Source: Takakia lepidozioides
Lineage: Eukaryota; Streptophyta; Takakiopsida; Takakiales; Takakiaceae
Reading direction: 5' to 3'
Length of the DNA: 64,000 nucleotides
Assembly: GCA_030704615.1 (NCBI GenBank)
Contig: CM060734.1
Span: 57,986,042-58,050,041, forward strand
Under the pieces are notes generated by a model. The model searched no databases. It was not told where the DNA came from and saw only the letters and a program-made list of their open reading frames with translations. Each line of letters begins with the position of its first letter. The stretch's first letter is position 1. The position numbers and the translations under genes are program-made. This document shows, piece after piece, positions 1 to 9,691 of this stretch.

Positions 1-80
1 ATGATGAGATGATGGGGCAGGATGAGGCCTTGTCATTGACTGAGCAGGAAGGGGGTACTGCTCAAGAGGTTGCAGCATAG
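1..80 (+). CDS. C-terminal tail of the protease-methyltransferase ORF (partial)
   Basis: The frame that is open from position 3 encodes an acidic tail identical to that of the right copy and ends at UAG 78-80. The methyltransferase core lies outside the window. Upstream sequence should show the same protease and DNMT order seen at 59011-61335. The tail is rich in Glu, Asp and Gln and carries no recognisable domain; it may be a linker between the methyltransferase and RT. Confidence 0.75.
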   Translation, partial: DEMMGQDEALSLTEQEGGTAQEVAA

Positions 81-86
81 CAACCA
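78..86 (+). other. In-frame UAG in a leaky-stop context
   Basis: The stop TAG is followed by CAACCA. UAG-CAR-YYA is the known context that drives tobamovirus readthrough. The frame is open on both sides of the stop, and the right copy has the same nine bases at 61650-61658. Readthrough would join the gag-side product to RT. This is an inference from context; the stop could also be a shared mutation. Confidence 0.6.
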
Positions 87-2434
87 CGGGACGCGTCCTC
101 TACCTCTAAGCCCACTGGACTTAAGGTTGCAGTTACGGAGGACAATTGGGAGCCTGACATTGGACCCATTGTCACCGGAGGAGAGAGACGACGTATACGG
201 CGGTTCCTGAGGGCTTACAGGAATTGCTTTGCCTTCAGTTTGAAGGACTTGGGAGCACTGAAGGGTCAAGAGATCCGTATTGAGTTGGCCACTGACACGC
301 CAATCTTTCGGAGACCCTATAGATACAGTGACATGGAGAGGTCTTTGATTCAGATGAGGACTCAAGATCTCTGGGAGGCAGGTTTGGTGGAGCTCTCTGG
401 TGGAGAGTATGCTTCAGCCACAGTGATGCCAGCTAAGAAGGATGTCTATGGCAATTGGACGGAGAGACGTATGTGCGGTGATTACCGGCCTGTAAATCGT
501 CAGACCAAGTCCGATAGGTATGCCATGCCAACACCAGAGGAGATCTTTGATGCCATTGGGCATTCCAAGGTCTTTAGCACGTTGGATTTACGATCCGGAT
601 ATCACCAGTTGCCGATCAAGGAGGCGGATAAGCAAAAGACGGCATTCTGGGGGATCAATGAGCACGGGAAGGATTGCCTATACCAGTGGCGGTTCTTACC
701 ATTTGGGCTTAAAAACGCTCCCGCTGAGTTTCAAAGAGTCATGGACAGGATTCTAGCAGGGGTGGAGTTTGCTCGGTGCTACATAGATGACATCATCATC
801 TTTAGTGCTACGGTGGAGGAGCATGAGAGACACCTTCAGGGGGTATTTGAGCGCTTGAGGACGCACGGATTGAAGTTACATCCGGGCAAGTGCAAGTTTT
901 TCCACAACCAGATTGAGTATCTGGGTCACATGATATATCCTGGAGGATTGGGGGTACAGCAGACTAAGGTAGAGTCCATTGCACAGGTTCCACGCCCCAC
1001 GGATGTGAGCCGAGTTCGAGCTTTCATGGGGTTAGCAAACTATTACAGACGGTTTGTTAAGGGATTTAGTGCCATTGCAAAGGCTCTAACCAAGCTGACC
1101 AAGGTGGACCAGGAGTGGCAGTGGGAAGATGAGCAAGAACAAGCTTTTCAAGAGCTCAAGGCGAGGTTGACCTCGGCGCCCATCTTGAGACGACCTATCA
1201 GGGGGCGTCCTTTTCAGCTGCATACAGATTGGAGCATGCTGGGGCTTGGAGCGGTGCTCACACAGGTGGATGATGAGGGAAGAGAGTTCGTAGTGGCTTA
1301 TGCTAGCCGCTCGAACAATGCTGCAGAGTCTAAGTATAGCTCATATGAGGGAGAATGCTTAGCTGCAGTGTGGGCCGTGGCACACTTCAGGTGCTATCTA
1401 TACGGCAAATCTCTTCACCCTTGTCACGGATCACCAACCACTCAAGTGGTTGATGGAGTCAGACAAGCTTACGGGAAGCTTGCACGGTGGGCACTCATCC
1501 TTCAAGAGTATGACTTTCAGGTGGTGCATCGACCGGGTTTGGTCAATCGAATGCAGATGGGTTGAGTCGCAATCCATGCACGAGCCAGCAGGATGACACT
1601 GGAGCTCGGTGGCATGGTGAGACGGACGAGGAGATGGTGCCCGGATGGCATGCATCTGCATTTCTGTGTATCTTGGCAGCGGAAGGCCAGGTTGGACCTG
1701 CAACAGGGATGACTGTAGATCAAGTGTCTGAGGACCCTGAGGCCAGCAATGAGCAAGGTGGCGCCAAAGATATACATGAGGATTCAGTTGTGTTGGACTA
1801 CCTCCGCAGTGGAGACACGGCAGCCAATGAGAGGGATCGGATCCTACAACGAGCCAAGAGGTTCAAGTGGGAGGGGACACACCTGCTCCGAGTGTGGGAG
1901 GATGGTCGAGTGAGGATTGTGCCTCACCCAACACAGCGGGCACGGTTAGTGCGGCATGCCCATGAGGAGTTGGGGCATTTTGGGGTGCGACGCACTCATA
2001 GTCTACTGCAGGGGCAGTATTGGTGGCGTGGTATGCACACAGAGGTGCAACAATTTGTGGCTAGGTGCATGGTGTGTGACAGGGTGCGTGCTTCATTCAA
2101 CGCCCCTACTCCACAATTGCACCCTCTTCCGATCATGGGATTGGGCTACAGGTGGAGTCTTGACTTCGCAGGGCCGTTGCCACTGACCATGCGCCACAAC
2201 AAGTACGTGTTGGTGATGGTGGAGCACTTCTCCAAGTGGATTGAATTGGTTCCATTGCCTGATAAGCTAGTGAGGGAGCTGCGTATGCATTCCTGGATTG
2301 TGTGCTTAGCCGATTCGGTGCTCAGCTGAGGTACTCACGGACCAAGGGAGAGAGTTCTTGGGGGAGTTTCAGGCTTTGTGTGACAAGGCCTTGATAGACC
2401 ACCGCACCACTTCTCGGGATCATCCTGAAGCGAT
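81..2434 (+). pseudogene. pol: reverse transcriptase, RNase H and integrase core, frameshifted (left copy)
   Basis: After the UAG the frame runs to about 1404 and encodes a Ty3/gypsy RT. Motifs are FSTLDLRSGYHQL, FLPFGLKNAPAEFQR and the catalytic YIDD at 780-791. RNase H follows, with FQLHTDWS and YEGECLAAVWAVAHFRCYL. Compared with the right copy there is an extra A near 1407, a missing G near 1473-1475 and a missing A near 1550. Beyond these, 1562-2329 encodes the integrase HHCC zinc domain (HAHEELGHFG, CMVC) and the first catalytic Asp in WSLDFAGPLP. Further single-base losses at about 2265, 2322 and 2431 break the core. A 12-bp in-frame deletion lies near 1827. All domains are recognisable, but the polyprotein cannot be read through as written. 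Confidence 0.9.
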
Positions 2435-2437
2435 GGC

Positions 2438-3205
2438 TTGGCAGAGAGAGTTGTTCAGACGACAGTGAAGAGGGGGTTTGCGCAAGTATGGCTTGCAGAA
2501 GGGACACCTAGGAGATTGGGACCTTCAGTTACCCTGGTTAGCCATGGGCTACAGGTTCAGCAAAGCAAGCATCACTTGCCTCCTTCTCACCATACTTTCT
2601 TCTCTTTGGCCGAGAGCCGGATTTGCCTACATCCATTCGCAGAGAATGCTGCTACAGTTCTTAATCTTGACGATCCGGACATGTGGGCACGTGCATGTGA
2701 GCAGCGTGCAGAGTTGTTCAAGAGAGTCATGCCCATGGCTTTCGAGAACCTTGCCATTGCACAACACCGTGATACGTTGAGGTATGCTACCATACGTGGT
2801 GGGGGCTATCGTCCTGGGGTTCGGAGATTCAACCCTGGTGACTATGTCTATCTGCAGCAGACTGCTCCTACGACCCTGGATGTGACTGCAGGACGTGTTA
2901 TTTTGAGGGTTCGAGAGGTCTTGCCCTCAGGCGTCTTGGTCTTGGAGGGTCGGGATGGCATAACTTGGAAGGACCATGTGCGTAATTGTGCGCCATGTCA
3001 CCTTCCGAATGTCGATGGCAGGATTGACCCAAACCTGGCAGTGGTAACTGCAGGTTTGAGGTGCATGTTGTGTGGGTCTGCTAAAGGGGCAGCCACCATG
3101 CTGGTATGTGATCGGTGCTCTAGAGGCTGGCATATGGGATGCTTGACTCCACCTCTTGAGATGGTTCCAGATGGGGATTGGTTATGTCCACATTGCATTG
3201 GATAG
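2438..3205 (+). pseudogene. Integrase C-terminal region ending in a PHD finger (left copy)
   Basis: This frame starts in the integrase core just after a lost G, within the AERVVQTTVKRG segment that holds the catalytic Glu. Part of it (about 2480-2650) is read out of the true frame because of further indels. From about 2650 it returns to a clear integrase C-terminal domain (FNPGDYVYLQQ, then a beta-rich stretch). The last 45 residues, at 3062-3196, form a C4HC3 PHD finger: CMLC, CDRC, H and C in GWHMGC, and CPHC, with the conserved Trp in DGDWLCPHC. PHD fingers usually read histone H3 tails. Here the finger occupies the position where chromoviruses carry a chromodomain, so a role in targeting integration is likely but unproven. 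The frame ends at 3205. Confidence 0.85.
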
Positions 3206-3467
3206 TGGGAGTGGATACAACCATGGAAGGCTAACAAGAAACGCAAGGCCCAACTACTATGAGACCTTGAACACACGAGATCCTGGCTCAAGTTCATAGA
3301 TTGCAAGACGGCGACTAACGATGGGGCTACTCTTGTACCCGGCCCCTTGGTCTATAGAGTTTGAGTACAGTGATAGAGGACAGTGATAGAGGACTTAGTA
3401 CGGCTGTGGCTATTACATCTTGTAGCTATCTGGCGGTAGAGGGACCTATCCACCAGCTAGGGGGGCG
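3206..3467 (+). other. 3' untranslated end of the left element with a G-rich tract
   Basis: This non-coding stretch lies between the PHD stop and the first 88-bp repeat. It contains a tandem duplication of a short unit (acagtgatagagg) at about 3369-3395. The purine tract CTAGGGGGGCG at 3458-3468 sits next to TGTGGTAG. A purine tract just before a TG is where a polypurine tract would prime plus-strand synthesis, so the true 3' LTR may begin at 3470 rather than 3557. The sequence alone does not settle this. Confidence 0.45.
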
Positions 3468-3555
3468 ATTGTGGTAGACTACTTTATTGTGCATATATGT
3501 GTGGTGTGGTTTGGACAGCGATGTAGTTGTGTAGCGATATGTATGCGCACGACAG
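3468..3555 (+). repeat. 88-bp direct repeat, unit A
   Basis: This unit is identical to 3905-3992. The two flank the 349-bp TG...CA unit. It contains short alternating TGTG and ATAT runs. An 88-bp perfect duplication is far longer than a normal 4-6 bp LTR-element target site duplication. Confidence 0.85.
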
Positions 3556-3556
3556 C

Positions 3557-3905
3557 TGTCAAGTTAAATAAGCACAGTGTGAAAACAGCTAGCATAAAAC
3601 TAGTTATTTGTATTTAACACTTGGATTTAGGTCAAGTGTTAAATCAGGTGTCAAGTTTAGTTTGACACCTGGTCCGTCTTATCTTCACGAGAGCGGCAGT
3701 CGCGCGGCTCATCTCTCTCGAGTTGAGCCTGCGCGACCGAGCTCCTGCATCGTTTAGGATTGAGAGTGCTTATGATGGGAGTGTAGGTTGTTGTGGGGTG
3801 GAGTCCCCATAGCTTGGGGTGCCCCTGGCTCGACTACTATTTCAAAGAGTGATGGTTTTGGTTTTCATGTTTTGTGTCAACAGTGTGTTCTTTGGTTTTC
3901 TATCA
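3557..3905 (+). repeat. LTR-like unit, TGTCAAG...TATCA, 349 bp
   Basis: This unit is about 94% alike to 54307-54653, which directly precedes the leader of the right copy, so it behaves as the family's LTR. It starts with TG and ends with CA. It contains two strong inverted repeats: atttaacacttg (3612-3623) with caagtgttaaat (3633-3644), and caggtgtcaa (3645-3654) with ttgacacctg (3662-3671). These could form adjacent RNA or DNA hairpins. No 5-bp target duplication is visible, because the flanks are the 88-bp repeats. Confidence 0.7.
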
Positions 3906-3992
3906 TTGTGGTAGACTACTTTATTGTGCATATATGTGTGGTGTGGTTTGGACAGCGATGTAGTTGTGTAGCGATATGTATGCGCACGACAG
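3905..3992 (+). repeat. 88-bp direct repeat, unit B
   Basis: Perfect copy of 3468-3555, placed directly after the LTR-like unit. Sequence beyond 3992 is unrelated to that beyond 3555. Confidence 0.85.
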
Positions 3993-4170
3993 ATGATACC
4001 GTCATTAAATCGGTGAACAAAGTCCATGCCTTTTAGATCCATGCCTTTTAATTCTGTGTGGCCTAGTCCTAATAAGGCTGGTCGAGCAGTGGGGTCCGCC
4101 ACCTCATTAACGTAGGCCCGAACTACCTCCATGCCTCAAGGATTTCGAATTTTTTTTGCTTAGGACATTT

Positions 4171-4231
4171 GTAACTACATGCATGAAATAAGGTAGTTAC
4201 ATGAAATAACTACCTTCATGCAGGTAGTTAC
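4171..4231. repeat. Short nested foldback
   Basis: An outer 16-nt arm at 4171-4186 pairs with 4216-4231 with one mismatch. Inside it, aggtagtta (4191-4199) pairs perfectly with taactacct (4207-4215) around a 7-nt loop. The whole 61 bp would form one hairpin with a 4-nt bulge. It may be a MITE remnant; no flanking duplication was recognised. Confidence 0.6.
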
Positions 4232-6474
4232 AAGACTTTCTGCACTAAAAAACATGTTGAGAAAAAACATATTGAACCACCATCATGCAAATACAGGTGC
4301 AAAACCACCTCAATGGAGGTAGTCATGATCAGCACCAACCACCAATTTTATGTTCCAACCTGTAACCTCCAAGATGACACTGCACATCTATACCATCAAG
4401 CTGCATCCCCAACACTAGCTGTAATGCAATCGTTTATCAAACTAGGGCTTCGCGCTGCTCTGCACTACTAGCGACGACTTCTAAGAACTATGTTCAAGTT
4501 TCACAAAAAGGGGTGGGTCATCCCCATGGTCTTACATACATGTAAATTTGTATTTTGTCCTTCGTTTAACATTTATTTCATTTGCTTGAGAGTTTTGTTC
4601 AAATTTATGTTTTTCCCTTCATGTGGCATTCAGTGTTCTTTATTTGAAGCATATTTTCCAAGCCTCTTAGGGGTAGCAGTTTGTTTTTTCAAATTCATTT
4701 GAAGAGAAAATTGATAATGATTGTCAGCTATGTCTCGATATAGGCTGATAAAAATAATGGTCTTGATAGAGATGATGGTCTCGATATTGATATTTGGTTT
4801 CAAAGGTTTTCAAATGTCTATTCTCTGCTCTACCAAACTATGCTTTTGCTCCATTTATCATCTTTAGGTTTTATATCATGTGGTGCTTGGGCAGATAATT
4901 TGACCCCTATGAGTTGAAACAAAACTCCGGGTTTTTTATTCATGGAAGTTCATCCAATATCTAATGTTGCACTTGATGGCAACAAGATCCCCTGAATGTA
5001 TGGAATCTCCATTCATTTGTTGTCCATTTTCATTTTACACCTCTACAATGTTGTATATGTCATTTGTCACTTGTTTTTTGACGTTTCACGTTACTAGATG
5101 TTGAGCCAGAGTTTTTGGCGTTAGATTTTTGGAGCTTTTGTAAAGCTTAGATTACTTCCACCCATCCATGTCAAATCTTCGCAGGTCATTTTTCAGTAAT
5201 TTGTCCATTCAGTGATCTTATTTGCGTAGTCAAATAAAAAAATGACTATCTTCGAGCAAAATAGAAAATTTCGCCTAATGGAGTTTTTTCCTAGAACGAG
5301 ACACACTTATAGTTTCCAGTTTTCTCAAGGTACAGGAATTTCGTTGCATTTGACAATCTTGGGATATCAAATGCGAAGCATGAGGCAGAGCTTTAAATTT
5401 AGACAGTCCAAAATTTGATAAGAATTAGAGTTTTTATATCGAATGTTTTCCAAGTTGTTTTTGTTTCAACTTTGCTTATAAAGTATCTTGTCTTTAAAAC
5501 GTGTACGTATCTTATTAAACAAGAGGTTCGAGCTTTGAAATTTGCGAATGTGTTTCAATTCTGATTTTAGGATTATTCACTCTAATTGTTGAGTTTAGAC
5601 AGTGCTTTCAAAATTGCAAGTCTTTGTTCTCATATATATTGTGATTCTATCAAAGCTCTTGCTATATCCTCAAGTGAACAAGATCACACTTTTAGTTCCA
5701 TTATGTTTTTCTTAATAATATTCTCTTTTTAAATAAGTTCACTTGAGAAACATTAAGAGTTGGAAGATTGTGGAGTTCTTGCAAAATGTGAAAGTGACCA
5801 AGCTGCCAATGAGGATTAATTTCATGATAACATAACGTGTTGCACATGAGTTATTATGCTAGGTGGCTTGATTTAAAAAGAAAGTAGTTAGAACAAAATA
5901 TAACACCATATTTGACAATACAAAAAATTACTACGATCAATGCATGACACCAAAATGTATAAGCATGTTGTGACCCAAAATGACTTGCAAAGTGTATAAA
6001 TTATAAATTGTATCCATAAAAAATAAAATCCAGAGGGATCAAAAGACATATTTGTTCTTAAAAGTAATGCTCGCTATGAAAGTGAAAGTGACCAATGATT
6101 GTTTAAAGGAACATAATAAAATGGATTTTGGTAATGTAATAGCAAACACATATTGTCCTTGTTATACTATGGAGATGTGTTTGCCAATTCCAAGGGTTTT
6201 GAGTTATTCAATCAAAACTCTTTTTCTCCTCCTAAGTATAACAATGATGAACTTCGGTTTGTTGCTAGAATGTATATGGGCCATCACTTATCCCCACCAG
6301 GATCAAGGTCATTATTTTTCAATCTCAATAATTTTTCATTAAGTTTGGATAGATTACTGGCATTAGAACTCCCATTGAAACAATTGACTTATGATATGGG
6401 AGTTCTTTTTTGCCTCATTAACTATGAGGCCAATCAAATGGGAGGGACATTCAGTTTGTAGTTGGTGCAAGACT

Positions 6475-6560
6475 TTGTGGTGAGCTGGAAGGGAGTAGCC
6501 TTGGGGTGAAGAGACACCATAAGTTACGCTCCCGAAGACGCCCTTCAGGAGGCGTCTATG
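6475..6560 (+). repeat. SINE-like fragment (GAGACACCAT family)
   Basis: This fragment shares the block agctggaaggg...gtagcc...gaagagacaccataa with 26110-26216 on the same strand and with 33000-33110 on the opposite strand. Three dispersed copies of one short block point to a small retroposon family. The tRNA-like head of this copy is not recognisable. Confidence 0.5.
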
Positions 6561-6756
6561 TAAATATTTTTTTTTTCTAAAGAGGAACCAATAAATTCAC
6601 CGCTTCTTAAACTCTTGGACTAGTAGAACGACTGAATGGATGATGTAAGAGCATCCATGGATGAATCGATTTGCCAACACACTATGAATGTTGCGATTGG
6701 AAACTAACTGGAACAAATGCATGCCAGAATACATGTAGGCCCTGCCCTATTGTTAT

Positions 6757-7490
6757 TTATTTAGTTTATTTAAATAAACAGGGGACAGTGGCCCTGAAAA
6801 ACTGCCCTATTGTAATTATGAGTACGGTGTAAAAGTCTTGAAGATTACCCAGTGCCTACACTTTCTGATACCAGATCTTTTTGCAATGGGGGTAGATATT
6901 CCATGACCTGGAATTGCAAATCTTTTGCATCAAGTATCCTCGCTACATTTGTCTAGTCTACTTGCCCAATGAACTACATCCTATTTATATATTTCATCCA
7001 TCAATAAATATGAATGAAAATTCCAGCTACACTTGTCTTGAACTACTGGAAACCTAACCAAGAGTATGGGTGCTAAGAATCAAAAACCCTTTGCATAGTC
7101 GCCGCCAAAAAGCCCTACGGACTGTTTGCTTGAGCCATTGGTTGGCATGAAGAGGGTTGGAAAAAGGAAGACGGTGGAAAGATACGTACTAATATTTACA
7201 ACTAAACCAAAGAAACTTATCTACGATGAGCAAGGTTACGTAGAACACATAGTAAAGTTTGAGATATATGTGCATATACACCTGAAACATGAATAGGTGT
7301 ATTTCCTAAAGATTTGATGCCATAGTCGAAACAAAATGAGAAGATACTCTCAGGAAGCACTCCTCCCCTATTTTTTATAAAAAAGAAAGAAAAAAATGAA
7401 AAAGCCTTATCATATTTTTAAAATAATAACAAGTAATCATTTTGTTTTTTGGTTGTTTTTTTAGTAACAGGGGACTGGGCCCTGGAAAAT
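6757..7490. repeat. Two T-rich tract plus GGGAC...GCCCT units
   Basis: At 6757-6800 and 7441-7490 a T-rich tract is followed by caggggac and then ggccct. The same arrangement occurs at least seven more times in the window. Read on the minus strand it is a short GC-rich end followed by an A-rich tail, as expected for a retroposon 3' end. Confidence 0.5.
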
Positions 7491-7859
7491 CAAAACTTGT
7501 AGTGAGATTCTTGCTTAGGAAGATAGGGCCAATAAAAAAATGAGAAAGTAAACCTCTAACACAACTGCCATCTGGCGGTCAGCACGATAAAATTGAGAAA
7601 AACATCCGATTAGTTCATCCAATATCCCTCCAACGTTGAATGGCTCAACCACAAACTTCCCAACCACAAGAACCCTTTTGCGTACTCCTGCCTTGGGAAC
7701 AAAAAAATATTGGAAATGGATGAATGTCAAGTAGGCTGGCCAACATGGCGCGGATGGCGACAAAACTGGGCAGGCACGGATGGATGAGGCTGGCGGCAGC
7801 CCATTTGTCCGCCCGATTCCGCATAGCATCGCACGGCGGGGAATCGCTCTGGGGATTTT

Positions 7860-8000
7860 GGGTGAGCCGCGGATAAGCCTCTCCCCCCATTGGCCCAAAT
7901 CGACATGCGCAATCCTCTTTCGAGACCTCGTTACTCGCATTCCATTGGCCGGAAGATCCTTTTCTAGGCCAAAAGAAGAAGTTTGTTCCAACGTGGCCAC
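7860..8000 (+). promoter_or_regulatory. Probable LHCA3 promoter with light-type elements
   Basis: Upstream of the LHCA3 start lie an I-box-like ggataag (7871-7877), two ccattgg CCAAT-type motifs (7888-7894 and 7942-7948) and acgtggc (7991-7997), a G-box/ABRE-like core. Such elements are common in light-regulated plant antenna genes. No TATA box was assigned with confidence. Confidence 0.4.
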
Positions 8001-8107
8001 CTGCGATTGGGGTAATAGGGATTACTGGATCTGGTTTGTTTCATATGGGGCTGCCTTCTTCCATAGCCTGCGCAGACTAGAGCTTTGTATCCGGTGTGAG
8101 TGTGAAG

Positions 8108-8111
<4 letters not shown>

Positions 8112-8142
<31 letters not shown>
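8112..8142. repeat. (GA)n microsatellite in the LHCA3 5' untranslated region
   Basis: About 15 GA units end roughly 20 bases before the LHCA3 start codon. GA repeats are frequent in 5' untranslated regions of plant genes. Confidence 0.85.
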
Positions 8143-8146
<4 letters not shown>

Positions 8147-8164
8147 CGAGCAGAGAGGGAAGAG

Positions 8165-9691
8165 ATGGCCACCATAGCTGCCAGGGCGTTGGGAGCTCCC
8201 ATAGCTGGAGTTGGAGCTAAGCCGCAGAGCAGTGTGGTGGAAGCTGGGAGGCAGCAGCTCTTGTTGGGAGGCCGGGCCTTGCGCGTGTGCTCCGTCCCTT
8301 CCGTGTCCTCCCGGGGTGCTTCCTTGGTCGTGCGAGCGACTTCTGATAAGCCTGTGAAGGTTAGACCTTGTCTGTAGGATGATGTGGTTGAAGTTGTTCA
8401 CGTGGATGTAGAGGCCCACATTGTGTTCAAGGCAGCATTTTTTCTGTGTAGATCACATGCTCAATGTGAGCTTCTTGTTCCCTCTTGATGAATCCATGTT
8501 ACCAGCGTCTTGATGTCTGGGCGATTGGATTGGGTAGTTGGTTTCATGCGGTGCTCGGTTCCCGTATATCGTCGATCAAATTCATTGTGAAGCTATTCTT
8601 TACCTGGGAATGTCGTTTCTCTTGCCTGTGAGACATGTTATCTCCGTGATTGTCTGAATGTGGTGTTGTTTATGACTGTCTCATTGTAATGGACCCGGTG
8701 ACGGGCTTCAAATAGTTGAGTACTTTCAAGTGAACGGAAATATTTCTTCTGACTCTTCAGTCCTCCACTGGCATGTACATTCCTGCGTTTGACGGGGGTT
8801 GCGTGTGTGGAATGGTATTGCAGTCATCAAACAGGCAGCTCATTTTCGCCTCCAAGCAAAGTCTCTCCTACTTGGATGGAACGTGAGTGTCTATGGGTCC
8901 CTGTTTTGAAATTGCCTTCAGGCCAGGTTCAAACTGCATCGAGTTTCTTCTGAGTCTTCTGTTTTTTCTTTTTAATTCACCAATCTTGTGCACTGGCTAC
9001 TCATGTAATTGTTCATCTGCCTGAATTATGCGAATGCTAGATGTTTATACTAATGCGAAGTGGCCCTCTTTTCAGTTTGGCAGGAGACTTTGGGTTTGAC
9101 CCCTTGGGTCTCTCTGACCCCGAGGGTGCTGGAGGATTTATCGACCCCAGCTGGCTGGCATATGCCGAGATTATCAATGGGCGATTTGCTATGCTTGGTG
9201 CGGCCGGAGCTATCGCCCCAGAGATTCTAGGAAAGTTGGGTCTGATTCCCGCAGAGACTGCCCTGCCCTGGTTCAAGACAGGAGTTATTCCACCATTGGG
9301 AACTTATGACTACTGGGCCGACCCCTACACACTATTTGTCTTGGAAATCGCTCTTTTTGGATTTGCCGAGCACCGCAGGGCACAAGACTACTACAAGCCT
9401 GGCTCCATGGGCAAGCAGTACTTCCTTGGTCTTGAGAAGTTCTTGGGCGGGTCTGGCAACCCAGCATACCCCGGTGGGCCCATTTTCAACTTTTTGGGCT
9501 TCGGAAAGAATGAGAAGGAGCTCAATGATCTGAAGCTCAAGGAAGTCAAGAATGGACGTCTGGCTATGCTTGCAGTTCTTGGCTACTTTATTCAGGCCAT
9601 CTTCACAGGCGTAGGGCCCTTCCAGAACTTGTTGGATCACTTGTCAGACCCTGTGGCCAACAACGTCGTTACCAACTTGAAAATCCACTAG
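8165..9691 (+). CDS. LHCA3: Photosystem I chlorophyll a/b-binding protein LHCA3
   Basis: Three exons are predicted: 8165-8359, 8824-8882 and 9076-9691. All introns are GT-AG, and together they give 289 residues. Exon 1 encodes an Ala/Ser/Arg-rich chloroplast transit peptide. The mature protein has the antenna hallmarks: [14 protein letters not shown], helix [18 protein letters not shown] in the middle helix, and helix [11 protein letters not shown]. The Asn in EIINGR replaces the usual His chlorophyll ligand, which is typical of the red-shifted Lhca3/Lhca4 type. The sequence [12 protein letters not shown] and the end LKIH also fit LHCA3. The protein sits in thylakoids and passes light energy to the photosystem I core. 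Exon 2 could instead start at 8761, which adds 21 in-frame residues; the 8824 site gives the better family fit. Confidence 0.95.

Larger units (their letters stand above)
1..3992 (+). mobile_element. Ty3/gypsy-type retrotransposon with DNMT and PHD modules, left copy (5' part outside window)
   Basis: Positions 1-2428 match 61573-64000 almost base for base, at a constant offset of 61,572 until small indels shift it. This is therefore a second copy of the element that fills the right end of the window. The visible order is the last codons of the protease-methyltransferase ORF, an in-frame UAG, RT, RNase H, integrase, a PHD finger, a G-tract at 3460-3465 and a 349-bp LTR-like unit (3557-3905) set between two identical 88-bp repeats. 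Several single-base indels relative to the right copy break pol. GC content is clearly higher than in the flanking DNA. The gag, protease and most of the methyltransferase lie left of the window. Confidence 0.9.
3993..7740. other. Gene-free AT-rich stretch
   Basis: No reading frame here has convincing coding character. The short frames at 4490-4702, 6052-6342 and 6153-6461 are low-complexity, phenylalanine-rich and match no family I recognise. The stretch holds a small foldback (4171-4231) and SINE-like remnants (6475-6560, 6757-6800, 7441-7490), described separately. Confidence 0.6.

Noticed and set aside
3557-3905. Insertion with an 88-bp target site duplication
   Set aside because: No LTR integrase is known to make duplications that long; kept only as an unexplained structure.
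7515-8000. 161-codon minus-strand frame upstream of LHCA3
   Set aside because: It lies in the LHCA3 promoter, has no family features and mirrors GC-rich plus-strand sequence.
9037-9640. Minus-strand frames across LHCA3 exon 3
   Set aside because: They are antisense shadows of the LHCA3 coding exon.
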